Below, piece by piece: positions 20,891 through 33,000 of a stretch of 64,000 nt of DNA. Each line of letters opens with the position of its first letter. Within the stretch, counting starts at the first letter, position 1. This DNA is from Trichobilharzia szidati (lineage: Eukaryota > Platyhelminthes > Trematoda > Strigeidida > Schistosomatidae): positions 15,200,804 through 15,264,803 of the forward strand of contig OX235277.1 in assembly GCA_944472155.2 (NCBI GenBank). The letters are read 5' to 3'. The notes beneath the pieces are model-generated. The model had not been told where the DNA came from and searched no databases. It worked only from the letters and a program-made list of their open reading frames with translations. A program made the translations under genes and the position numbers.

Positions 20891-23555
20891 CTTTAAACAA
20901 ATTCATAAAGGAGAATAATGCTTCAAGAAGTACACATTATCTTTATGGAACGAAATCTATCAATCTAAAAGAGGTGAAGAAATAAAAATTCTACTCTGAA
21001 GAGAGTAAAGGTTTGTTGGACCACTCCATATTTGCTAAGCTCTTCTCATACAGATTCCTAATGTGGCTCTATCAAACTTAGTGTTTTTGCATTCAGTTTG
21101 TGTATCTTTCTCGCAGTATGTAGATAGACATTAACAATTTATCTGAACAATATCCTGCATTATTTCACTTCTTGCCTTTGTTTAATTCAGTACAATTTCT
21201 AGCAACGTTGTCTAATCCGAATTGTCAGACTGTTTGTTGCATGAGGCACTAATAACCTGTAAATCTTATTATTTCTACACTGCTCCATTTGTAATTCATC
21301 TACTTCATGGAAACATTCACAAATTGCACGACCAATTATTCACTGTCTCAATTCACATCAAATTCATTATGAAAAATTACTTTCATATCGATACTGTACT
21401 ACTGATCATCAACTGCAAGTAGTATCATTTCACACCTTGAGTAAAATTTCGTGCTTATCTGCCCATTATGATTGTTGACATTTTGCTTTATCTGCAGTAA
21501 TTACTCTTTTGTAACTCAGCTTTGTCTTCCCATTATTATCTATTTCTGTTCCACCCTTTGTTGAACATTCTCTATTTTGATCCTGAAAGTAGATGTCCAT
21601 GAGTCGTCTCTTCATCTAACATTGAAAACAACAAACAATAACAATAATTCAAAATACGTTTCATGTTAATAATAATATCAATCGATAGAAAACAATTGCA
21701 AATAATCAATAAGTGGTGCTTACTGACGATTCATACAACCAAGTAAAGAATCGGAGTAGCTTATACCATGAAAACTGTCTCTTTCTCAGTAAAAAGTAAG
21801 AACATTCATCAGGATAGCGCGGAATTCAAAAATGCAGAATTGTGGTTTTCTCGCCAGTCGTGATAGCAACATTGACAATACTGCAATCTTCTTCCTGCAT
21901 TTATTCCCTTCGACGTAACTGAATTAAGCAGGAACAGCGATGGTGTGCAAAATAATACGGAACCTATCCATTCATTCTCCCCCTGTTTTGAAATCCCTTG
22001 AAATTACTGAGTGAATGTTGTATTGATTATTAAGATAATTAATTTTTCAGCTCCACTTATTATATTCATATGGGGTTCATGTGATATTTCTTTTAAATTT
22101 TTGATATCTTTCCAGCGGAAATGTAATATATGAACTTTACAGAAAGATGTTCTTCAACACATTTTTCATTTGGTAATAAATATTCTCATACAAGTCTACC
22201 CCTGCCAAATCGAATTAAAGATTAATTTTAGAAATTATCATATCATTTACTCTTGGCGTCACCAATGTAGCTCCTCAAAGTTCTGAAAGCTAATTTTGAA
22301 TTAGTCAGTGGAGTTTAACCAGAACTTGTGTGTAAACTATTAAAATATAATTATACTTTATTTGATCTAATCCACAATGCTCAAACTTTTTACTGATATT
22401 ATCTGTCTAACAAATGTAAACAGCATCCATAATCACATAATTTCACACGTAATTGAAAGATATTTCTCTCCAGTTATGAAGTAATCAAAAAAGTGACTGA
22501 CAAATTTTGAGCTCGTAAAATTTGCTTTTAAATTTAGGCGTATCTACAATTTGTAACACATTTTTTCTATTTGGCAGTAAAAGTTATTGAAAAGTGTTTT
22601 TAATTCAGAGAGAGAACTTTGGTAAGGTATCATCTGATGAAGTCACGATATTCAGCTCCACTTGCGAATTCCTTCATAGTCATACAAAAGGTCTTATCAT
22701 ACGTCTAAAATAAAGTAGGATCAAGGAATCTGGGCACAAATGACGCACTAGCGATCCAGATTTTCAAGACCAGGCTGTGTATTCAAGAGAAACGCGTCCA
22801 CTCCTTCTCCCTACCACGGCCATCAGAAGCAGTCAGCTCTCTCAGTAGTTGTTTTTTAGCCAAGCTTACTGTTCATTGGTGCTGTTTTCACAGTTTCAAT
22901 CCTTGATTGTGGTCCTAATAACCTGACTCTTGACTTTTTCACCTATTAACTGTAAATGCACGGACGTACAATGTAGTTGATGACTTCGTCGAATGGAAAT
23001 GTTTCTTCGACGCAAATGTATATTGATATTTCCTAATTATAAGTGAACGGATAAAAGAAGGGCATTATTCTTCACTAATTCTTTCAGTGAATAAATTTTA
23101 ATATGCGCAAAACTGCCATGAAAATTATTTTGCTTATGAAATTTAGATAAAGCAATAAGAAGACGCAATTTGTCTGAATCGTTTAACGTATTTGCACAAC
23201 ACATTTCGAACAATCTGATCACACACGGACTTGTCATAGGAATATAAATGAAATTAATAGAGGTAAGAGGTGAGAAAATAGACTAAGGTCAAGTTAAAAG
23301 GACATATGTATATATATATCTATATCAAACGATCTTACTTCCGAATAGAACCACTGTGGTTTCTTGTGCCTTTATTTCATGTTACTTTTACATTTTCCTA
23401 TCAATACGAAAAATAAATTAACACTATTTATTTATTAAGCCTGTGGCAAACATAAATGCATACTCTCAAAACTCTGATTGCATTCTTGCAGAGATAGGAA
23501 ATGAAAAATAGAAAAAATTTCTTGAGACATTTAGAATTTCTCGAATTTTAACTTA
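20890..23555. other. Repeat-derived region, no recognised gene
   Basis: 20930-21060 is related to 50930-51060 ('aatctatcaatctaaaagaggtg' in one, the same with one change in the other). 21950-22300 is related to 25740-26000 ('cttgaaattactgagtgaatg' versus 'tttgaaagtactgcgtgagtg'). No gene is supported. Confidence 0.4.
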
Positions 23556-24850
23556 TTATCTGTTCATACGATCAGTTCTAAGATCGACTAGTTTGAGTGC
23601 AGACAAATAAATACACAAAAAGCTTGGAGACCGATATGTCATATGCGCATTTAGCAAAAGGTGCTGTAAAATTCATCGACAACAGGATGTCAAACACTGA
23701 ATCAATTCCTGTTGTTGCGAAATGATAATGCAGCTGTTCACTTCTTAGTATGATGATGTCATAAGTTTGCTGTTAACTAAAACGGTAAAGCTTTACAGGA
23801 TTCTGAATGAACGACATACTGATTGTCAGTCGTTCCGTTTACTTTTCCGGGATCATTGAATTTAATACTGATAAAATTGAAAGAAGTATAAGTACATGTA
23901 AATGACCTAGTTGTACAAAAGGAAACATTAAGTGAGCCAATTAGTCGATAACTTCATCGAGATAGCAAAGACATTTTAGCGGTTGCTAGGTGACGCAGGA
24001 TACACTTAGAGTCATTAATGCCAACGTGTTAGATCTGTTCGAAGAATTCTTCGATTGTCAACAGACGACACTGAAACTAGCGGTGCATATGAAGCAGTTT
24101 ATCGCTTCCTTTTTGTTTTGGAATATTCTGTGGAGTCGATACGGCTGTAACCATTTTATATTTTCGAGAATTGGTCACAAGGCCTAACAACTAAACTTTC
24201 AAAATCAGGGATCATAGACATTCGATGCGAATATTACTTCATTTAATGACGTGAATCAACAATCAAACAAAATTATTTATATCAAACTGAGACGCTGAAT
24301 CTCCACTGGCTGCATGAAAATGAACGAATCAGTGGAACATGAACACATAATCAGCAACCATGATAGATGGTTGCATTTATAGGACTTGTGGTAACAGTCA
24401 TTCGCTCACCAGTCCTCTTCGGATTAACAGATTTATTCCTATGAAATGCCGTTAATTGTTCATCTGAGGTAATTGGAAGATCAAGTAACCTGAAGCTAAA
24501 TTAGTTGATTCTGCGTCAGATGAGTTATTGAATGAAGATTTCGCTCATGTCATCACCTTGCTGAAATTATCAAAATTTTTATTTTCTGCTGTTATGTGAA
24601 TGAAATATGCTTAACTGTCAATCCTTGCCAACACACTAGCTTCCAATTTGTGTACAGTTGTTTGAGTCCTAGCTTGAACAAGAAGGGGAAGAGCACCTTG
24701 GGGATTTTTTGAAACTATTATATGCATTCTTTCGGGGACTGATTGAGAATATTGCTGAGAACACAATGTTCATTGAACCAATTAATCGTCAAACTGTTAA
24801 ATCGTATATATATATTTTTATATATACTTTGAAAAATTCTATCCTATGAT
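23555..24850 (+). repeat. Duplicated block, partner 35560-37165
   Basis: Begins 'gttctaagatcgactagtttgagtgcagac' and aligns continuously with 35567 onward through 'gaagaattcttcgattgtcaac' to the TA-rich run near 24810. This copy lacks the hammerhead-bearing insertion of the other (36720-37009) and so shows the empty site. The open frames inside are not conserved between copies. Confidence 0.85.
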
Positions 24851-25448
24851 GAAATTTAAATGAAGTTGTGTTTATTTTAACAATATAAAAAAGACAGAAA
24901 ATTGAGATTTTGTAATTTTATTTTGCTAATTTTTAAACTTACCTCAAGTTTCGGGATTCGTCTGACGCAAAGTGTATTTATTTTCAATAAACAAGCCTTG
25001 TCGGTGAATCTGATTCTTTCAGGAGTAATATTAAGAGGTCAGCAGTTTTAAAGTAGCCGGTACAAAGAAGTGGCCTATTTGTTCAAATTGTAAATTATCA
25101 TTAGTTTAAATGAAAAAAAATGAAATAACATATCACGGAATGTAATCCTGACAAAAACAGGTTGGATTAACACTGAGGCCAAGATTAGGCTATTTTCGAA
25201 TTTTTAACCAATCAAATAAAAATGTTTCATGAACTATGAATACAAACACTGTTAGTATATAAACCTTCACATTGGACTGTGTTCCAGTAATTTGTCAACG
25301 GAAACCATGAAAGCAGGATTAAAAATAATAGTAGGTGGAGACCTGGAAGCTCATTAATTTCATTATAGCATGAGAAGTACATTCATGAGATATTTATTTT
25401 AAATATAAATAATCGATGTGGATTTCATTACTTCAATAACCCATATCC

Positions 25449-25641
25449 CCTTGGTGACACAGTGGTTAAAACTCTCGCCGACCATGCACATGGTTCGGGG
25501 TTCGATCCCCTGCCGATGCACACCCGATTTCTATGGTTGGCCTGCAAAATTTGGGCTATCGACATCCATGCTGAAAATTCCATACTTGTACTGAAAATAC
25601 GGTGTGGCATCAAGCTGTAATCGAAAATAAAAAAATAAAAA
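25449..25641 (+). mobile_element. tRNA-derived SINE, copy 1
   Basis: A-box-like 'tggtgacacagtgg' (25452-25465) and a perfect B box 'ggttcgatcc' (25499-25508) give an internal RNA polymerase III promoter. The tRNA-unrelated body ends 'ggtgtggcatcaagctgtaatc' followed by an A-rich tail (aaaataaaaaaataaaa). Near-identical copies: 27841-28030 (-) and, diverged, 55540-55690 (+). Not a functional tRNA: no acceptor stem. Family name unknown. Confidence 0.7.
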
Positions 25642-26039
25642 TATTTTTCAGGTCATTTAGTTATTAATAACTTTATCATGCTCAGTCGGTTTTACAGAGT
25701 AGTGCCATCAAGAGTGCCTCGTTCTAATAAAACTTTCACACTCCCAGTTTCTTGAAAATCCTTTGAAAGTACTGCGTGAGTGCTATATTAAACCTTTAAA
25801 AAAATTATATCCATTTCTACTTATGTCATTCAAATTTATGAGGTTTATTTTTTATTTTCTGATATCTGTTCAGTGGAAATGTTACATATTTGCATTTTTC
25901 ATAATGCCATAAACACTCTGAAACAAACCCTCCTCTGACTAAGTGAAGTTCACATAAATTTTAAAAATTGTCAATTCCTATTACCTAAATATGTTTGGGA
26001 TATCAGTGAAAATGTTGCGCTCACTCGTGTTAAGGTAAA

Positions 26040-26260
26040 TGTTGGTAATGTCGAAATTAAACATGAAAGTCTACCACGAGACCTACTCTCATATCACTGT
26101 TTTGCGTAGCAGTGACGATTGATTAACTTATTTTCATTTCATTACCATGATTTCATCACACGTGGTTTCTGTTGTGTTGAAGATTACCTCATTATATCAT
26201 TGTCAGAGAAAACTCGACTACTTTTTTCGTTACATTTAGGATACATGCATGATTCATGAT
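26040..26260 (+). repeat. Block with an inverted copy at 30510-30770
   Basis: 'gttgtgttgaagattacctcat', 'gatacatgcatgattc' and 'catgaaagtctaccac' recur in reverse complement at 30597-30620, 30528-30548 and 30700-30725. Adjacent 25740-26000 is related to 21950-22300 in direct orientation. Confidence 0.65.
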
Positions 26261-26599
26261 CAGAAAACTGAAAAAAACTGACCACTGTAGAGGAAAAGTG
26301 GTGGGCACTTCTTTGCGGAAAATGACAAAAAGCGATTTTCTGATTGCAGGCCTAATATTGAAGAGGTTCGTTGAATCCAATACGTCAGTAGTTGAAGGCA
26401 TATCCACACCATTGTGTCAATCAATAGAAATGCAATCTTATCAGGGTTGTGTATATAAGAGGTTCAAAAAGTTAGAATACCACTTTGTTGAGATTTTTCT
26501 ATCTGACCTAAACGTTCTACGGGAGACAAAGTTCATGCCTAGATGTAATGCACTCGAGAGACGACCTAGCGTCTGATGTCACTTGATGGTTTGTTTATT

Positions 26600-27590
26600 C
26601 GGAGTATGGCCAATCCACCTCTATTTGCTACTACTTATTTGTTGTACATTTGATACTTGGTTGGTTCACTCTCAAGGAAACCTGTTGCTCATCTTTTCTG
26701 GCCACCTGATCTTGAGTCATGAGCAGAGACAGCCAATGATCAAGGTCTGTAGTTTGTCTCGAGTGCTTTTTGTGACCCAGCAACAAGTTTCTGATCTGTA
26801 CACTATAATTGATTTGATATTGGAGTTTAAAATTCACTTTCATATCTTCCAGTTTGTGAGAAATCAGAAATATATTATCGGCGAAGTCCAGATCCTCCAA
26901 CATTTGTGTGCGTTTGCCCATTTTGTGCCTGTTTTCTCACTGTGCGCTCTTTGTCGCATTATCCAGTCTACCACAATCAGGAAAATCATTTGAGACAGTA
27001 CGCAGCCAGCTTGTCCTACTCCCGTCTTCACTTCGAAGGATTCTGTTAGTTTCCGGTTGTTTATTAATTAGCATGCAGCATTATCGTACAAGTGCTGAAT
27101 GAGATGTATAGGTATTGGCGGCATCATGTGGTAGCGAAGTAGTTTTTAAATCACCTCTCGATCGACGCTGTTGGAGGCCTTTTCAATGTCAGTGAAAATG
27201 AGATAAGGAGCTGACTGCCATTTCAGGTTCTGTTCAATGATGATCTTAGTGTTACGGCTTAACAGATGCATGACTTGTATCTCCTGAATCCAGTCTGTCC
27301 CGACTGAAGTTTTTATCCCTGGAAATGTTTGAATCTCCCCATTTTTATTTCTGTTAGTATTTCGCATGATAGAGACAGTAGCATAAAACTGAGGCAAATT
27401 CTTGCATCGACGTAAGTCTCCTTTTTTCTTTGGCAGTTTGAATAAGTTACCTTTCATCCATTCTACTGGTACACTGCTCTCTTTACATTCCTTCATCGGT
27501 AGTAGGCAGAATACAACAGCTGTCGAGTACTTCCTGGTTTTCAATGATTCTACAACTAATATCAATCTATGATCAGCTCGTAAAAACAAA
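26600..27590 (-). pseudogene. RTE-like LINE reverse transcriptase, degenerate
   Basis: Read on the minus strand, motif blocks appear in the right order: VEWMKGNLFKLPKKKGDL (about 27480-27420), IIEQNLKWQSAPYLIFTDIEKASNSVD (motif A with ASNS where AFDS is expected, near 27240-27150), LTESFEVKTGVGQAGCVLS (about 27040-26990) and LEDLDFADNIFLISH (motif C, FADN in place of FADD, about 26895-26850). At least two frame changes separate them. It ends on the 5' side inside the 27.5-kb duplicated block. This family (SR2/Perere-like RTE elements) is common in schistosomes; this copy cannot be active. Confidence 0.75.
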
Positions 27591-27840
27591 TCTAATCCTT
27601 ACGAACCAAATATTGAAAACATAAAATAACCATAAAAAGACACAATATCCACACCCTCATTTTTTCAGGCTTATTTCATGTAGACGAATGCTATGCTGAT
27701 GGTGTCCAGTGAGACAATGAAATCCCCGCAGCTAAACTTTCCTGCTCAAAGTACGCATTTAGACTGAAAAATTCTTTGCAATCTAATGCAAATTAATGTG
27801 TAGAAATAATAATGAGAGACCTCTTCTCTCTGACATTATT

Positions 27841-28030
27841 TTATTTTTTATTTTGATTACAGCTTGATGCCACACCGTATATTCAGTACAAGTATGGCAT
27901 TTTCAGCATGGAAATCGGTAGCCCAAATTTAGCAGGCCGACCATAGATATCGGGTCTGCGTCGGTAGGGGTTCGAACCCCGGACAATGTGCATGGTCGGC
28001 GAGAGTCCTAACCACTGTGCCACCACATTG
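27841..28030 (-). mobile_element. tRNA-derived SINE, copy 2 (minus strand)
   Basis: Reverse complement reads 'ggcacagtggttaggactctcgccgac', B box 'ggttcgaacccc' (27968-27979 on +), then 'ggtgtggcatcaagctgtaatc' and an A/T-rich tail at 27841-27856. Same family as 25449-25641. It interrupts the duplicated block: the 18.4-kb copy reads straight across the site, so this is a post-duplication insertion. Confidence 0.7.
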
Positions 28031-28599
28031 AAGAAATCTTTCAACGCTGTTGAATTAAAAATTTTATTTCTATAGAAAAGCTGTGAATTGCATGAAACTA
28101 AAGCACAAGTCACCACTGTTGGCCACATCAACGAGCATCTATCAACACTTCCACCTGTGTGGAGCTAAGTATTTCGGCCGAACTCATCGTTCGCTACTCA
28201 ATAATAAATTGTTGTTACTTTTCTTCTGCCTTGATATATTAAATAAGGACATAAGTTCAATAACAATGTTCGAATAATATTTTCACCGCATTCTTTCGTC
28301 TTCATATGACTGACATTTATTTAAATAATTCATGTTATTTTGACTTCTATATTACTGTGTATGATAAGAACGCGTGTTATAAGAATGTTCAGAACGTGTA
28401 ACGCAAATACAATTCACGTGTAAGATTAACCACGTCTTCTAAATTTTTCCCTGAAATTCATTAAAAGAAACGATTATTTTGAAAAAAAACAATATGTTAA
28501 ACAAAGTTACTGTTTGCATCAAATTTGATTTCAATACTGATTGATTTGCGATTCTAAGGCAACAGGCCTTAAAGGGAGCTCGTATTTGATACATCGGAA

Positions 28600-30480
28600 C
28601 TGATTTATGAAAAGTCGTCTACTTCAGAGTGGAGGTAACGTAACTCGTTCAAAAAAATATGTTAGATAAAAATGTAGAAATCTACTGCAAAAAGGCACAC
28701 TTTTTCGCAAGAGGACGTTGTTTCCACAAAATATGTGAACAATAATGAGCTCCTCATTTACGTAAACAACTGAAAATATTTCAAAATGTGAACAATCGTT
28801 TCATTACCGTTCGACGTTACTGACCATAAGGTTTTTTCATAAACTTTTCAATAATGAATACCTCCTTACAAATTGTGTCAATGTTCAATGAGTATTGTGA
28901 TCAAGTCACTTTGGATCAGATTTCGATGATGGATTTCCAAAGGAAACTCAAAATATCAACTGATTCTCACTGAACAATGGATGAGTGAACATATTTGAAT
29001 TTATATTACTGCATCAATGAATACTGTCTCGATTAATTTATTTCTCGAAGCGAGTCAAGTGCGCGCTACAATACGGGAAAGGTTCAGTATAATCGTGATT
29101 CTTTTTCTCTGTTTGTGTTCTCTGATTTGATTGATTTAGTTTGTAAGCTTTCAATTTCCATCTAGACAGTTACATCGTGATCAAATTGACGAGATCACAG
29201 AACAACACTGTATAGAAACACACATCTGAGGTACAAATCATCTGCAACATAAAGACTTATTTTTATCATCTGTGACATATATGATAATGACGTGGATATA
29301 TGTTATATAGTTGTGTTGGTTCTGGAAGCATTCAGCTGTATGCAATGGAGTAATATCTCAAAGACTGTACAATTATAATGAGGTGGAAACTTACGTCCTC
29401 TATCATCCATTTGAGAAAAATATATTAAGTACTATTCATCCTCTTTTGTCATCTCCAGTTAGAATCTAATTCCTATAAGTGGGTCATGAACTTGACTTTC
29501 ACATTAAAGCCACTGAAGAGTTAGTGTATTGCCTAATATATTTTAAGAAAAATAGGAAAGTTTGACAGACACTGACCATACGCTCCGTCAATGGCCATCT
29601 GAAATTCGAATGTACATCCTTGTGCATCCACACAACATTGATGAATGAAGAAAAACATTCTCTTCACGTAGTTACACAAATGGATAGCCTCATCTCATCT
29701 CTCCCTATACATTTCACTTCTATGGGAAGTATCTTCCGATGTAGTTCAATGTTCAAATCAATCATTCCATATCATTGCTAACAGAGTGATAGCATGAATT
29801 TAGACGATGTTCACCCTGTAGAGTCACACCTTCGTATTTCGCCTCAACCTAAAATAATAATGATAAAGGAGGGAGTTCAAATAGAATAGATTCATTCAAA
29901 TAACAGATCGTATCGAAGTTTTGAAACAGCTGTTGAGATAATTTGAAATAGATTTACAAATGCTTATTCATCTTTTCTAATCACTGGTTCTGATTTATGG
30001 ATAGTAAAGCGTGTCTAGCACTTAGTTATCTTCACTGGGTTATATCACCGAGGTTCACACTGAAGTGACTGATATAAGGAACATGCTAATACAGTCATCA
30101 AAATGTTTGACACTCAATTTTTATGGTGCTAATATATTCACATAGTGAAATCTGAAATCATTTTAGTATTATTGGTTTGTAAATTAGCCTTATAGGACCT
30201 CGTGACTTACTTAGACATTGATCTATCTGCATAATGAGTTGTTGGTGCAAAGTGAAAAGTGAGCAGAATGTATATACAAGTTTTGAGAGTAAAAATGGAG
30301 TAATCATATACAGTTTCTTCATTATGTATTGTTAAGGTCAACATTACAGTAAAATGACCATTTATCTAGGGCTTGAATGTTGATTCATTCATACACAATC
30401 AGAAACCGTAGTATATAACAATCACAATAAAATGAAGTGACCTGCTTGTGCTTTATGAATCACATACTGGTAGTTTACAG
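28600..30480 (-). repeat. Inverted copy of the MEG late-intron block (14300-15900)
   Basis: In reverse complement this follows 14300-15900 and the related 43200-44700: for example 'cctcgctgatat', 'ggagcgtatggtcag' and 'ctacatttttatctaacatatt'. It stops before the terminal exon. Left of it (28080-28560) lies the duplicated block related to 18.5-18.96 kb; right of it the inverted 26-kb block. Confidence 0.75.
30211..30222 (-). pseudogene. Inverted copy of MEG micro-exon 20 (12 nt)
   Basis: On the minus strand ATCAATGTCTAA lies between '..gatag' and GTAAGTC, matching AACAATGTCTAA and GTAAGTC at 14532-14543. Exon size, donor and phase are kept in a fragment with no other exon, which supports the exon call in copy 1 while this copy itself is presumably dead. 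Confidence 0.5.
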
Positions 30481-31099
30481 TTTGCAATAAACAAATTTGA
30501 AAACTCAGTTTTATCAGTTTTCTTATCACGAATCATGCATGTATCCTAAATATATCGAAAAAATACAGTCGAGTTTTCTCTGGCAATGATTTGATGAGGT
30601 TATCTTCAACACAACATTGAGCACGTTTTGTGAATTATGTTAATGATATGAAATTAAGTAAATCAGTCGTCATGGCTACGCAAAACTGTGATATGAAAAT
30701 AGGTCTAGTGGTAGACTTTCATATTCCATTTCGAAATAACCAACATTTACCTTGATTCGAGTGAGCACAACATCTTCACTGATATCCAAAACATTTATCG
30801 ATAATAGGAAGACTTACATGTCACTCGGTTATCTTCTGTTTTAATTAGCCTGATTGATATTAGTCCAAAAAACAAAAGTTAAGATGCATACTGCGTTTGC
30901 ACACAAAACAGATCTTTATGGTAATTTCATTGGTCTTGACTAACCACCATATTTTCTCAATACACGCTGGCATATTCTCAACATCCCTGCTACGTCACAT
31001 TACAATAATCAAACAAATGGGGATACCGTGTAGCTTCCATTTTACTGTCTTCTTTAAACGAAATCAAAATACACCCATGGACACAAAGAATGGCTGAAC

Positions 31100-33000
31100 G
31101 ATATATAAAGCTGATTTGGTTACTCAGATTTCTAAAAGAATGGATGACACTTGCTCAGAAGTGTTAAGGGTCTTTGAAAGTAGATGGAGTGAAAATGGAC
31201 AACAGGGAGCTCAATAATCTACTTGCATTACTCAGAAAATAACTAGAGGCACACTGAAGCAGTGGTTACCATGACGTCACTAAAGCCATCCAAAGCAGTC
31301 ATGCACTGGAAACCGATCTCTTTCAGGTTATTGGCGGCACGATTCAGTTCAAATATAGGAAATTCAAGATCATTCAATGTAATGTGCCTAAAACAATGAA
31401 GATAGCTCAAGTGACTATCAGTAAAATAAATAAGAAATGAGAAATCTTCACAATTTTTCCCGATCAAGTCATTTGAAGATTGGGATCTAAGTATGCGAAA
31501 ATAACTAATTTCGCAGGAAGAGATAAATTTCAACAGACAGACGCAATAGAAATAAGGTAGACATCATTTCAATCTGAAGAGAGCATAAATGGAGTCTGCT
31601 GAACCCAATATCCAGGATAGGAGCAGATGTTGGCTCAGAGTCTTATATAGTGTAACAGGTGTTCAAGGTTAACGTGAATTTTTTGAAAGCATTAGGAGTG
31701 GACCAAAACTTAAATTGAACACTCAGAAAGTGATGGACAAATCGCTTTGAATGTGAAGTTCAGCAAATTATAATTGGTCGTTTTAAGAAGAAAGAAGACG
31801 CGTGGTTGTTGTGCATCGACACTTAGAGTTTAAAAGAAAAGAAGAGGTGTTGAAACGTGAGAAAAAAATGCTTAGATGGGCTACACAGTGGATTTCAGTG
31901 GTCTTTTCAATGAAAACAGAAGTGTGTAAAAGAGCAAGACACGATGAAACGTAATTCTACGACACTCAGAAAACTGAAGCAGAACAGGTCGCAAAAAATG
32001 AGGACTTCAGAAAGTTTTATCAGATAACCAGGTGGCGTTTCGGCAAACAACCATGTCGAATATACTCCCAGAAAACATTTATATCCCAATATGAGTGGAA
32101 TTCTGAATGCCAGAAAGCTAGCTAAATTAGAATAGGCAGCATGTCAGGACATACGCTTTTCAGGAGCACTTAAAGTCGATATGAAGATGATGAGATATAC
32201 GCCAAAGCAAGTATAAAGAAGGAATGGTAAACAGGAAATGCAACCACTCATTTCAAGAAAACTTCCTTTTCAGAGTGCCACGGAATGGCAATCTGAGCTT
32301 TAAGATGAACTAGTGCAGAATCATACTGTTGTTTACTTAGAATGAAAAATAATTTATGTCATTCTGGGAAGACGAAATGATGGTCTGGATGCAAATCTTC
32401 CCTTACCACAAGCTGGATTCAAGAAAAGCAATTCGTATGCTGATCATCTGACAGATTAAGGAATGTCAGTCAAATCTCTACCTACTCGTCGTAGACAACA
32501 AAATGCATTCTGAATGCACACTGAAGTAACAAATTGAATGAATCCTTCAACAGTCGTATTCCATGGGTTTACGATAGTGCCACATAACAACTGATTACAA
32601 ATTGGAAATGCAGAGATGCCTTTGGCGTTATGACAGGATCAGAAGAAGGTTGCCCACTATCACAGTAAACATTCGTGATTGTGGTGCATTCCATTAGGCT
32701 GCAGGATGTCAGAATCAAGAAGAAAGGAAGATGCTGGGCTGACAGTAAAACAATCCGCTCACCAGAATGCACTAGGCATAAAGACAAAGATACAGATTTC
32801 AATACCAGGATCAAGTAAGTATGTTCGTGTGGCTGGTAGGTGGCGCGGATATTCAGAGGAGACAGTAAATCTATCAACAGTTGATGTCCAGACACAGAGG
32901 AGATGAGAAATCAAACAGCAAGCATGCATAACAAGGAAAGCCGAAAATGAACAGAATAACACTATTAATGATAACAAATAATTCTAAAATATTATGGATA
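31100..33000 (+). pseudogene. Probable degenerate LINE remnants
   Basis: On the + strand, frame 32409-32459 reads QAGFKKSNSYADHLTD, close to the QAGFRK.RSC.D.I block of RTE-like reverse transcriptases, then hits a stop. Around 31980 the frame reads KTEAEQVAKNEDFRKFYQIT, similar to the LINE segment upstream of the fingers. Many stops intervene. Short frames on both strands here are likely shadows of this debris. Confidence 0.4.

Noticed and set aside
25449..25520. tRNA gene
   Set aside because: Good internal promoter boxes, but no acceptor stem, and the sequence recurs with a long common body and A-rich tail.
26583..26993. 136-codon + strand frame
   Set aside because: Antisense shadow of the LINE reverse transcriptase on the minus strand.
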